From positions 1-56,040 of the forward strand of contig CAZABB010000010.1 of assembly GCA_964483625.1 (NCBI GenBank): DNA of 56,040 nt, read 5' to 3'. Under the pieces are notes generated by a model. The model was given only the letters and a program-made list of their open reading frames with translations. It was not told where the DNA came from and did no database searches. A program made the position numbers and the translations under genes. Positions 1-8,030 of the stretch are shown one piece after another (position 1 is the first letter of the stretch; every line of letters starts with the position of its first letter). Source of the stretch: JAFGQU01 sp964483625. GTDB taxonomy: Bacteria > Omnitrophota > Gorgyraeia > Duberdicusellales > 4484-171.

Positions 1-1
1 T

Positions 2-118
2 GCCTCAAAGATCAAGATCCTTGATTCAGCCGGCATTGTGCAGGTAAAGGCGATGGTGAAGGAAGAGGTGGCTGCCGAGGGGAGGATCTATTTCGGAGTG
101 AAAGTTTCAGATGAGTGA
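2..118 (+). CDS. C-terminal end of a FabZ-like (hotdog) dehydratase, partial
   Basis: An open frame enters from the left edge and stops at 116-118, leaving 38 residues. The pattern IVQVKAMVKEEVAAEG followed by RIYFGV resembles the last strands of FabZ-type 3-hydroxyacyl-ACP dehydratases, where a V/A-A-E-G turn precedes a final hydrophobic strand. The catalytic part lies outside the window, so the family is an inference. The stop overlaps the ATG of the ketosynthase by 8 nt, which implies translational coupling and fits a dehydratase-ketosynthase pair. Confidence 0.5.
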   Translation, partial: ASKIKILDSAGIVQVKAMVKEEVAAEGRIYFGVKVSDE

Positions 119-1328
119 ACCAAAGGTCGTTATCAGCGGAGTAGGAGTACTTGCTCCTACCGGGATCGGAACCGAGGCGTTCTGGAAGAGCTTGCTTGAG
201 GGTACGTCGGGGATAAGTGAGGTTACGTTATTCGATACCTCAAAGTTCAGCCGCCACCGGGGCGGCCAGATAAAGGATTTTGATCCGGCGGCGTTTATTC
301 CTCATGAGATGTGCGAGTTTTTAGGGAGAGCGTCACAGCTTGCCATCGCCGCGACCAAACTCGCTCTGCGTAACGCCCGCCTGCCGCTTAAAACCCTTCA
401 GGGTAAGAAAACAGGGCTTATTATTGGAACGACTATGGCGGAAGCGAATGTGATAGATACCGCAGTCCCCCCCTTCATTCAGGACAAATGGGATGATATT
501 AATGTTAAGTTCCTTCTCAATAGCTTTGCCCCGTCAATTCCCCGCAATATGGGGCATTTTTTCAAAATCAAAGGAAGTAACGCGCTTATTCCTAACGCGT
601 GCGCGGCAGGAAATTACGCGATCGGCCAGGCGTACGATCTTATCCGTAAGGGGGAAGTTGAGGTGGCGATTGCCGGAGGGGTCGAGGCTTTATCTCGCAT
701 CGCTTTCCAGGGGTTTCAGCGCCTGTACGCGATGGCACCGGATATATGCGCCCCCTTTGATAAAAACCGTAAGGGGATGGTCCTGGGAGAGGGAGCGGGT
801 GTTTTGATCATTGAGAGTTTAGAAAGCGCGCTTGAGCGCAACGCATCCGTTTATGCTGAAGTCCTCGGCTACGGCTTATCCTGCGATGCCCATCATATGA
901 CCATTCCTCACAAGGAGGGAGTGAAAAAAGCGATGCAGAAGGCACTCCTCAACAGTGGAATGAAGCCTTCCGGCATCGATTATATAAACGCGCACGGGAC
1001 GGGGACTAGTGCCAATGATAAGAATGAGTCGGCAGCGATTCGGGACGTTTTCGGTACAGGAAAAAATGCGCCCCCGGTGAGTTCGGTCAAATCGATGACC
1101 GGGCATACGATGGGAGCGTCTTCGGCGATCGAGGCGATCGCCTGCTGTCTGGCGATGCAGTATGGGGTGATGCCCCCGACGATAAATTACGCCACACCCG
1201 ATCCCGAATGTGATATCGATTGCGTTCCCAATACGGCTCGCAAAAAAGACCTGCGCACGGTGTTGAATAACGGATTCGCTTTTGGCGGGAATAATTGTTG
1301 TGTGGTGTTATCAAAATCTTTCCTTTGA
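111..1328 (+). CDS. FabF-type beta-ketoacyl-ACP synthase
   Basis: 405 residues, full length for a KAS II thiolase-fold enzyme that condenses an acyl chain with malonyl-ACP. The Cys-His-His triad is visible: Cys164 in PNACAAG, His295 in NAHGTGTS and His332 in KSMTGHTMGA, with the supporting Lys327. The glycine-rich C-terminal motif GFAFGGNN is present. It overlaps the upstream dehydratase-like gene and is followed after 29 nt by a radical SAM gene. The setting is a specialised lipid/polyketide-like cluster rather than the usual fab operon, so primary fatty acid synthesis is less likely. The substrate cannot be read from the sequence. Codon use here is like the housekeeping part of the window, unlike the A+T-rich genes that follow. 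Confidence 0.9.
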   Translation: MSEPKVVISGVGVLAPTGIGTEAFWKSLLEGTSGISEVTLFDTSKFSRHRGGQIKDFDPAAFIPHEMCEFLGRASQLAIAATKLALRNARLPLKTLQGKKTGLIIGTTMAEANVIDTAVPPFIQDKWDDINVKFLLNSFAPSIPRNMGHFFKIKGSNALIPNACAAGNYAIGQAYDLIRKGEVEVAIAGGVEALSRIAFQGFQRLYAMAPDICAPFDKNRKGMVLGEGAGVLIIESLESALERNASVYAEVLGYGLSCDAHHMTIPHKEGVKKAMQKALLNSGMKPSGIDYINAHGTGTSANDKNESAAIRDVFGTGKNAPPVSSVKSMTGHTMGASSAIEAIACCLAMQYGVMPPTINYATPDPECDIDCVPNTARKKDLRTVLNNGFAFGGNNCCVVLSKSFL

Positions 1329-1357
1329 AAATCATAGGTTCTTTTTCCGGATAAAGC

Positions 1358-2554
1358 ATGAAAATAAGATTTATTTTTCCCAATTATGAAAAACACGTGG
1401 AAAGTCATCCTGAATTGCAAAGTAATGCGGCGGGGTATTTGTGGGGATATGTGTCATTCCCTGGATTAGGAATTCCCTATCTCGCCGCTGTCACTCCTCG
1501 CTTTCACGAGGTTTTTTTTACCGACGATCAATTTGAAGAAATAGATTTCGACGAGGATATCGATCTCGTCGCCATCAGCACGTTCACCCCTCAGGCAGCC
1601 CGAGCATATAGGATTGCTGATGAATTCAGGCAGCGCGGGACGTATGTCGTTATGGGTGGAAAGCACGTTACGTGTGTTCCGGATGATACCTTGAATCATG
1701 CCGATACGATTTTTATTGGAGAGGCAGAATCAACGTGGCCAGCATTTTTAGAGGATCTTTCTAAGGGGATTCCTCAGAAGATATACCGCGCGGACCACAT
1801 CGTTGATACCACAAACCTGCCTTTACCAAAAAGAACGATTGTGAATGAATCCAATTACCCTCTGGATACTGGGACATTGATTCCTGTAAGAGGTTGCAAC
1901 TATAAATGTTCGTGGTGCTTTTTGGATACGACCGAGCCTATGCTCAAACGAAAATTAAGATTTTTTACCGGGGAGTATATAGAATCGGATATTCAAGCAA
2001 GCACTCATGGTCTTTTTTATATTCCCGACAACATTTTAATACAAGCGGTTCCTTACGGGTTCTTAAATGATGTATTCTGCCGACTAGGTGCGTCCGGTAA
2101 AGAATTTATGCTTGCGGTGAATCCAATTACTTTAGAGTGGAGACTGAAAAGCCATCCGGACCTTGTCGGATTACTGCGGAAGGCAAATGTAAAAAGCATC
2201 TATTTAACTATAAATAGTTACACTACCATCTTCCCTTCATTAGTAGTTGCTCAATACAAGGAACGAATGTTTCGTAACGATGGGGTGATTAAATGTTTAC
2301 AGGATGAAGGTTTTGATATCATCCCATCGTTCTTTCTCGGTGATGACAGCGATCGAGAAGATCTTTTCGACACGGTGCTTGATTATATCGAACGTTTACA
2401 GTTTTCTGAAGCGGAGTTCACGATTACGACACCGTATCCGGGGAGTGTTCTATTCGATCGGCTTAAACAGGAAAGACGATTGCTCCACACCGATTGGCGT
2501 TATTATAATAGTGCCCATCCCATGTGGTATTTCAGCCAAAAAACATGCCGGTAG
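1358..2554 (+). CDS. B12-binding-like/radical SAM protein, C-terminus cut by a frameshift
   Basis: 398 residues up to the first stop. Residues about 1-140 look like a cobalamin-binding-type Rossmann domain (VVMGGKHVTCVPD, IFIGEAE) but lack the DxHxxG cobalamin-ligand motif. The radical SAM CX3CX2C motif is C180, C184, C187 (GCNYKCSWC), followed by the rest of the barrel. The family normally ends with a segment resembling FSPKxMxxEELxxGY. Here the frame leaves this path at an A6 run (2538-2543) and stops after 398 residues, while the expected ending continues in another frame to 2694. Such enzymes act on hopanoids, lipids, tetrapyrroles or peptides; the substrate here is unknown. The neighbouring ketosynthase and reductase suggest a lipid-like substrate. 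Confidence 0.85.
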   Translation: MKIRFIFPNYEKHVESHPELQSNAAGYLWGYVSFPGLGIPYLAAVTPRFHEVFFTDDQFEEIDFDEDIDLVAISTFTPQAARAYRIADEFRQRGTYVVMGGKHVTCVPDDTLNHADTIFIGEAESTWPAFLEDLSKGIPQKIYRADHIVDTTNLPLPKRTIVNESNYPLDTGTLIPVRGCNYKCSWCFLDTTEPMLKRKLRFFTGEYIESDIQASTHGLFYIPDNILIQAVPYGFLNDVFCRLGASGKEFMLAVNPITLEWRLKSHPDLVGLLRKANVKSIYLTINSYTTIFPSLVVAQYKERMFRNDGVIKCLQDEGFDIIPSFFLGDDSDREDLFDTVLDYIERLQFSEAEFTITTPYPGSVLFDRLKQERRLLHTDWRYYNSAHPMWYFSQKTCR

Positions 2555-2694
2555 AAACCTTACAAAAAGGATATCTTTATTGTTGGAAAGAATTTTATAG
2601 AAAGCATAGTGAAAGATTCCTTAATAAATATGCGTCAGATAGCTTTACATCCGGGGAGTATTTTCATAAGAAAAAAAAGGCAGTTCAATGGTAA
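2545..2694 (+). pseudogene. Frame-shifted C-terminal end of the radical SAM protein
   Basis: The frame beginning MPVETLQKGYLYCWKEFYRK runs 49 codons to TAA at 2692-2694. It reads like the conserved end of B12/radical SAM proteins (an ETLxxGY..W..FY pattern). Adding one A to the A6 tract at 2538-2543 joins it seamlessly to the upstream frame and gives FSQKNMPVETLQKGY. This is either a single-base indel error in a homopolymer, a real inactivating frameshift, or (less likely) a -1 slip on A AAA AAC. It has no ribosome-binding site of its own. Confidence 0.75.
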
Positions 2695-2718
2695 AATTTG
2701 TTCGATAGGAGAAATTAA

Positions 2719-3789
2719 ATGCTCGATGGTGGGGCGATTTTTTTAACGGGAGGAACTGGATTCCTTGGGGCATATACGACAAAGCTTCTTCTTGAGAAAG
2801 GGTATAAGGTTTTTTGTCTAGTGAGGGGAAAAGGAGGCCTATCTCCGCGAGAAAGGATGCTTAAAACTCTGAGATTCTGGGACGAGAATCTTCCCGATTC
2901 AATGCAACAAAATTTATATGTCTTAGAAGGAGATGTTTCCGTGAGAGGTTTAGATTTTTCGGAAGCTGTGCTGCATTCGTTAGGAGACGAAGTGAGTCAT
3001 GTCTTTCATTTTGCGGCTGTGACAGAAATAAATCGTCCGTTTGAGAATATACGTAAGATCAATATGGAGGGAGTAAAAAACGTTTTAGATTTTGCGTTGA
3101 AAATCTACACCAAGGGTAATTTAAAAAAAGTTAACCATATAAGTACTGCGTATATATGCGGGGCGTATCCCGGGGCTTTTTGTGAGAATGATTTTGATGT
3201 TGGGCAGGACTTTAATACTACATATGAACAGAGTAAATTTGAGGCCGAAAAGCTCGTCTATGAATATAGAAAATCTCTATGGATTGATATTTTCCGGCCG
3301 GCTATTGTAGTGGGAGAATCTGCTACCGGGAAGATTGACCAATTCCGCAATATCTATCAATTCCTTCAGCTCTGTCGTTTGAAGCTATTCAGAGAAATTC
3401 CTTTGCAGGATACTTATGTAAATTTAGTATCTATTGATGAGATGTCCAAAGCATTGTTGTATATAACATTTTCGGCAAAAGATTTAAATAAAACCTATCA
3501 TCTTTTTCCTGAAGTTGGCATGTCTCTGGAGGAATTCTCTGAAAATGTTAAAAAGATCTCAGGAATACCTGTGCCAACGTTTGTGAAGAAGCAAAATTAT
3601 TTTGATACGTATCCCGCTGGTGCTCAGCAGATGCTTTTAAAAAGAATAACGACAGCGTTAAATCATCCGGCCAAGCTAAAGTCCGACATCACAAATGCTT
3701 TTTTGCAAAAGCAGGGAGCTGAAAAGATAACTTTTCGTGAATCTATAATAGAAAATATGTTAAAATATTTCTTATGCTGTAAAAAATAA
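2719..3789 (+). CDS. Extended SDR, thioester-reductase-like (NAD-binding_4)
   Basis: 356 residues. The nucleotide-binding motif TGGTGFLG is at residues 10-17, the catalytic Ser142/Thr143 in NHISTAYICG, and Tyr169-xxx-Lys173 in YEQSKFEAEK. The pattern matches the male-sterility/thioester reductase branch, which reduces acyl-ACP or acyl-CoA thioesters to aldehydes or alcohols with NAD(P)H. Here it stands alone, without a fused synthetase or carrier protein. AGGAG lies before the ATG. With the ketosynthase it could release a chain reductively; that is an inference. It could instead be a sugar-type epimerase-like SDR, but the Lys2-like R-rich segment after the first strand (LVRGKGG) favours a thioester reductase. 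Confidence 0.8.
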   Translation: MLDGGAIFLTGGTGFLGAYTTKLLLEKGYKVFCLVRGKGGLSPRERMLKTLRFWDENLPDSMQQNLYVLEGDVSVRGLDFSEAVLHSLGDEVSHVFHFAAVTEINRPFENIRKINMEGVKNVLDFALKIYTKGNLKKVNHISTAYICGAYPGAFCENDFDVGQDFNTTYEQSKFEAEKLVYEYRKSLWIDIFRPAIVVGESATGKIDQFRNIYQFLQLCRLKLFREIPLQDTYVNLVSIDEMSKALLYITFSAKDLNKTYHLFPEVGMSLEEFSENVKKISGIPVPTFVKKQNYFDTYPAGAQQMLLKRITTALNHPAKLKSDITNAFLQKQGAEKITFRESIIENMLKYFLCCKK

Positions 3790-3801
3790 GAAAATGGGGC
3801 A

Positions 3802-5085
3802 ATGAAACGCGATTACGAATATATTATTGTCGGTGGCGGTATTGCTGGATTGGCGCTGGCTCGTATCTTGACTGATGCGGGGAAAGATCTTCTTGTGTTG
3901 GAAAAGGGGGCTCATATCCATAAGTATGGGTCTGTGTTTCGTTCTGCTCCATTTTATGATAAATATGCGTTTGCTCGTACCCTTCAAGGCAATATACTTC
4001 TTCGTGGAATTGGAGTCGGGGCAACAAGCCTCACTATTTGCGGAAACGCGGTAAGACCTTCCCCAGAGGAATGCGAACGTTTCCTTGGTATAGATTTATC
4101 GCACGAGCTTTCTGAAGTGGAAAAGGAATGCCGGGTACGAACAGATTATTTTCCTATAGGCAAAGCTTCTCGGAAGATAATGGACGCATCCAACCAATTG
4201 GGATATACAATGCGTCCGATGCCTAAATTCTGCGGAATTAAACCGTGTGTTTCTTGTGGCAACTGCATCCTTGGTTGTATACATGGCGCGAAATGGTCGG
4301 CGTTGGAGTACTTAGACAGCAGGGATAAAAAAATCAATGTTCTGCCTCATTTTTCAGTCACGGATATTATTCAGTCTCAAGGTAAAGCAATCGGGGTGCG
4401 GGGGAAGAGATGGAGTTTTTCTGGGAAACAATCTTTTTTTGCGGAGAAGACAATCCTTTGTGCCGGTGGAGTAGGGACACCGATCATCCTTCAGAATTCA
4501 GGACTTGATGCGGGAGAGAATTTTTTCCTCGATTTCTTTAATGTTGTCTATGGTTTTAAAAGTAACCTTGATCAGACTAAAGAAGTGTGCATGACTACAG
4601 TATGTGATATTTTCCATGAAGATAAAGGATTTCTCCTTTCCCCCTTCGTCGATATTAAGCCGGGATTTTTTGCCGTCGCTCCTAAAAATAACTTGGGAGC
4701 TGTGTTACAGTTAAATGATGCTTTGGGAATTATGGTTAAAATTACCGATGATAATAAAGGACGGGTATTGCCCGATGGGAAAATAGATAAAACGCCGACA
4801 GAAAGTGATTATGAAAAATTAAACGCAGGTGTTCAGGTCGCTAAGGAAATACTGTTGAAATGCGGTATCAATCAGAAGAAGGTTGTCGTTACCAATCCCC
4901 GAGGAGCTCATCCTGGGGGAGGGGCTGCTATTGGAAAAGTTGTTGATGAAAATCTGCAAACTCAAATAAAAAATCTATATGTGTGTGATTCTAGTGTTTT
5001 TAGAGAAGCTCCGGGGATGCCGCCGATTTTGAGCCTTTTATCTTTGGTGAAATGGTTTTCAAATAAATTGATTAGATGCGGATGA
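3802..5085 (+). CDS. GMC-like FAD-dependent oxidoreductase with CX2CX2CX3C motif
   Basis: 427 residues. An N-terminal FAD Rossmann motif VGGGIAGLALA (residues 10-20) is followed by LVLEKG. The GMC C-terminal pattern is present: RGAHPGGGAAIGKVVD, then LYVCDSSVF and PGMPPILS. Residues 149-159 read CVSCGNCILGC, a ferredoxin-like CX2CX2CX3C spacing in the middle of the protein. This suggests an iron-sulfur centre or a structural metal site, which is not standard for GMC alcohol oxidases. A role in alcohol/aldehyde oxidation within the cluster is an inference. Its 3' end overlaps the nitroreductase gene by 10 nt. The gene is A+T-rich like its neighbours. Confidence 0.75.
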   Translation: MKRDYEYIIVGGGIAGLALARILTDAGKDLLVLEKGAHIHKYGSVFRSAPFYDKYAFARTLQGNILLRGIGVGATSLTICGNAVRPSPEECERFLGIDLSHELSEVEKECRVRTDYFPIGKASRKIMDASNQLGYTMRPMPKFCGIKPCVSCGNCILGCIHGAKWSALEYLDSRDKKINVLPHFSVTDIIQSQGKAIGVRGKRWSFSGKQSFFAEKTILCAGGVGTPIILQNSGLDAGENFFLDFFNVVYGFKSNLDQTKEVCMTTVCDIFHEDKGFLLSPFVDIKPGFFAVAPKNNLGAVLQLNDALGIMVKITDDNKGRVLPDGKIDKTPTESDYEKLNAGVQVAKEILLKCGINQKKVVVTNPRGAHPGGGAAIGKVVDENLQTQIKNLYVCDSSVFREAPGMPPILSLLSLVKWFSNKLIRCG

Positions 5086-5681
5086 ATATCACACAATTAA
5101 TACGAAAAAAACAGGCGGTCCGGTGTTATACAAACAAAAAAGTTTCTAAACGGATCCTTAACCGAATTGTGAATGCCGGGCGATGGACCCCATCTATCCA
5201 TGGATTTCAGCCTTGGCTGTTCAAGGTTGTTGTAAAAAAAAGGCTGATAAAACAGATTGCTGCAACATTAGTAGAAAAAAAGAGTAAAGTGGGTGTGGGG
5301 ACAAATATATTTTTGCGTACCACTGCGGATACGATTTCTGACGCTACGGCAATTATTGTGGTTTATAATACCGGTGAATTTGTGCGATTTGCAGATCGAT
5401 TGAGGAAGTCTTCATTAAATAATCGACGTGGGTATAAATTAATTGCGGAGTTGTCAGAAAGTCAGGCTGTCGGGGCTGCAATCCAAAATATGTTGCTCGT
5501 TGCTGAAGACTTGGGGGTCGGTTCTTGTTGGACTATCACCCCTCTGTTCTGTCAGAGAGAGATTAATCATATACTGGGAGAACGGAAAGATATGATGGCA
5601 ATAATAACGCTAGGGTATCCTGCTTCGAAATCCAGGCGTTCACGAAGAAAACCGATTGCAGAAGTCTGTAGTTATTTTTAA
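5076..5681 (+). CDS. Nitroreductase-family protein
   Basis: 201 residues. The start RKKQAVRCYTNKKVSKRIL, followed by AGRWTPSIHGFQPWLFKVV, is the classic N-terminus of FMN-dependent nitroreductases (R-R-x-R-x-F, later A-x-x-A-P-S-x-x-N-x-Q-P-W). The second half has the conserved helix SQAVGAAIQNMLLVAEDLG and the strand MAIITLGYPA. Members reduce nitro groups, quinones, flavins or enoyl/oxazoline substrates, so the exact reaction cannot be stated. The start overlaps the flavoprotein gene; a second ATG at 5082 is equally possible. Joint transcription with the flavoprotein suggests a shared redox pathway. Confidence 0.8.
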   Translation: MRMNITQLIRKKQAVRCYTNKKVSKRILNRIVNAGRWTPSIHGFQPWLFKVVVKKRLIKQIAATLVEKKSKVGVGTNIFLRTTADTISDATAIIVVYNTGEFVRFADRLRKSSLNNRRGYKLIAELSESQAVGAAIQNMLLVAEDLGVGSCWTITPLFCQREINHILGERKDMMAIITLGYPASKSRRSRRKPIAEVCSYF

Positions 5682-5693
5682 AACAACATTATC

Positions 5694-7865
5694 ATGAACA
5701 CGTTTTCGCTATCCTCCCTCTTAATTATTATTTCAAGCATTTTGGTTATTGTTCTCGTCTTGTTTAAAGGAAAAGACCGGAGAATTAATAAGTTATGGGC
5801 ATCTTTCTGTGTTTTTATATTGATCTGGGGGATTGGTGGTTATAAATTTTCAACAGTTTCTTCCGAAGAATCGGCTTTGTTTTGGTGGAAATTTGCTCAT
5901 ATAGGAGTTATATTCATTCCGGTAGTTTTCTACCATTTCATCTATGCTTTCCTTGATTTAAAAAGCAGCTCCCAGAGAAGATTCTTATTTCTACTCTATG
6001 GATTTGCTTTTTTGTTTCTCCTATTAAATGTGATGCCCGGGAAAAGGATATTTGTTGGAGATCTTAAGTTTGTTTTTAATCAATTTTATTGGCATGATTG
6101 GACAAAATATCGCAACCCACTCTATTTAGTTTTTTATATAGGGTTTTACTGGGTTCTGCTAGGATATGCTTTCTTTAAAATTGTAGCTAAATATCGCCAT
6201 TCTACGGGGCTGCTTCGCAATCAATTAAAGTATTTTATTGCTATGTGTATCATGGGATGGTTAGGTCCCGAAGGCGATTATTTTATTGTTTTTAATATTA
6301 AAATCTATCCGTACACTAATTATCTTATTGCTCTTTATCCCATCATTTTTGCCTATGCTATTATCAAATACCGCCTCATGGATATCCGTGTGGCAGTTAC
6401 CCGGGCCGGTATCAGTCTTCTGGTATACAGTTCCCTTTTAGGGATCCCTTTTTATTTGGGGTATCAGTCAGAGTCATGGCTGATCTCTACTACCGCCGCG
6501 ATTATCTTTGCCCTGCCGGCGCCGTTTATTTACCGCTACTTCAGCGTAAAAGCTGAAAATCTGCTGTTAGCTCAGCAGAGGCATTACCAGAAGATCCTTC
6601 TTCAGGCAGCCAGCGGGATGGTAAAGGAGCATAACCTGAATAAATTACTTAAGCTTATCGTTTATATCATCAAAAAATCGGTAAAAATAAAATTCGCCGC
6701 GGTATATTTTTACGACCGGGATAACCGGACATATATTCTGAGTGCCAAAAGGACATCGGTGTACGCGCCGTTTAACCCGACGATCGAAGACGATTCGCCT
6801 TTAATCCATTATATCCGCAGGTACCGGGTTCCGTTTCTTTCTGAAGAAATACCGCATAAATTACGCCGGGCGTTCATTGATCATATGGGCACAGAGTTTG
6901 ATCTGATCGTTCCCTCGATTATCAAAGACGGGGTCCAGGCGTTTCTGGTTTTGGGAGCTAAAATGGACCGGTCTCCCTATACCCCCGACGATATAAACGT
7001 GTTTACCATTCTTTCCCATCAGGGAGCTCTGGCGATCGAGAACTGCGTGTTCTTTGAGGAATTCCGTACGGTGCAGCAGGAGTTGTTTCAGGCGGAGAAG
7101 CTGGCTTCGATCGGCGGCCTTGCCGACGGTGTGGCGCATCAGATCAAGAACCGGCTGAACCACTTTTCTTTAGCCAGCGGTGAGCTGAAACTGGCGATAC
7201 AGGATTTTCTGAAAAAACATCAGCAATTCGCCGACGATCAGCAATGCAAGGAAATATTCGAATACCTTACCAAGATCGCCAATTCGATTATCGAAAATGT
7301 CAAGCGGACCGATGATATCGTCAAAGGAATCCTTAATTTTACGCGGACGACGGAGAAGGATACGTTCTTCGGATATTTTTCTTTGCACGCGATGGTGGAG
7401 ACGATCGTCAGTTTGCTTTTGATCAAGCATGAGAAAGAACATGTTCCTATCCATATTCTGCCGGATTCGATCGAGACAATCTGGGGAGTGAAATCACAAT
7501 TGAACGAGGTTATTTATAACCTTCTGGACAACGCGTTCGAAGCGACCGAGGAAATGGATAATGTTCTCTCGGAGGAGGAGAAAAGCGAATACCTTCCCGA
7601 GATTACCATAAAAGCCGAAGATAGCAATGAGCATTACCGGATCACGATCGTCGATAACGGGATCGGGATCAAAGAAGAGGATAAGCCGAAAGTATTCGCC
7701 CCGTTTTTTACTACTAAGTCCTCCTATAAGTCCGGAAGCGGTATCGGGATGTATGTTGCCCGCAGAATCGTCGAGGAAAATCATACCGGGACGATTAACC
7801 TGGAAAGTCAGTATATGAAGGGGGTTACGGTCACGATTGAACTGCCCAAACCTCAGAAAAAATAA
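5694..7865 (+). CDS. 7TM-GAF sensor histidine kinase
   Basis: 723 residues. Residues about 5-285 contain seven or more membrane segments of the 7TM histidine-kinase N-terminal type, then a GAF domain (about 310-455), a dimerisation helix with the phosphoacceptor His482 in AHQIKNRLNHF, an N-box NLLDNAFEATEE near 610, and G-boxes IVDNGIGI and GSGIGMYVARRI. A PFFTT loop is present. No response regulator lies next to it. The first 660 nt are A+T-rich; from about 6360 on, still inside the membrane region, codons become G+C-rich like the rest of the chromosome, so the gene may be a recombinant. It ends the accessory cluster and may or may not regulate it. Confidence 0.88.
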   Translation: MNTFSLSSLLIIISSILVIVLVLFKGKDRRINKLWASFCVFILIWGIGGYKFSTVSSEESALFWWKFAHIGVIFIPVVFYHFIYAFLDLKSSSQRRFLFLLYGFAFLFLLLNVMPGKRIFVGDLKFVFNQFYWHDWTKYRNPLYLVFYIGFYWVLLGYAFFKIVAKYRHSTGLLRNQLKYFIAMCIMGWLGPEGDYFIVFNIKIYPYTNYLIALYPIIFAYAIIKYRLMDIRVAVTRAGISLLVYSSLLGIPFYLGYQSESWLISTTAAIIFALPAPFIYRYFSVKAENLLLAQQRHYQKILLQAASGMVKEHNLNKLLKLIVYIIKKSVKIKFAAVYFYDRDNRTYILSAKRTSVYAPFNPTIEDDSPLIHYIRRYRVPFLSEEIPHKLRRAFIDHMGTEFDLIVPSIIKDGVQAFLVLGAKMDRSPYTPDDINVFTILSHQGALAIENCVFFEEFRTVQQELFQAEKLASIGGLADGVAHQIKNRLNHFSLASGELKLAIQDFLKKHQQFADDQQCKEIFEYLTKIANSIIENVKRTDDIVKGILNFTRTTEKDTFFGYFSLHAMVETIVSLLLIKHEKEHVPIHILPDSIETIWGVKSQLNEVIYNLLDNAFEATEEMDNVLSEEEKSEYLPEITIKAEDSNEHYRITIVDNGIGIKEEDKPKVFAPFFTTKSSYKSGSGIGMYVARRIVEENHTGTINLESQYMKGVTVTIELPKPQKK

Positions 7866-7869
7866 TGAA

Positions 7870-7900
7870 TAGCGTAGAGCGGTGAGCGTTCAGCGGATAG
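7870..7900. repeat. Intergenic micro-repeat, family E copy 1
   Basis: The spacer after the kinase stop carries variants of an AGCGTAGAGCGG / AGCGTTCAGCGGATAG unit in tandem. Related units, with a complementary arm, occur at 48098-48200. The rest of this spacer (7901-8030) holds a stem of the form CGCTGG...CCGGCG near 7994-8019 and no recognisable promoter. Confidence 0.5.
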
Positions 7901-8030
7901 AGGAAAAGAACATATTTTTACATAACATAATAGAACACACCCTCTCATCCCGGGTCTGTAGACTATATACCGTATTGGTGATACAATTAGGGGCGCTGGG
8001 GCAAGATAACACCGGCGTTTGAAATAATCC

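Noticed and set aside
2536..2547. Programmed -1 frameshifting on A AAA AAC in the radical SAM gene
   Set aside because: The zero-frame codons are CAA AAA ACA, not the AAA AAC register required for tandem slippage, and no stem-loop was seen just downstream. A homopolymer indel is simpler.
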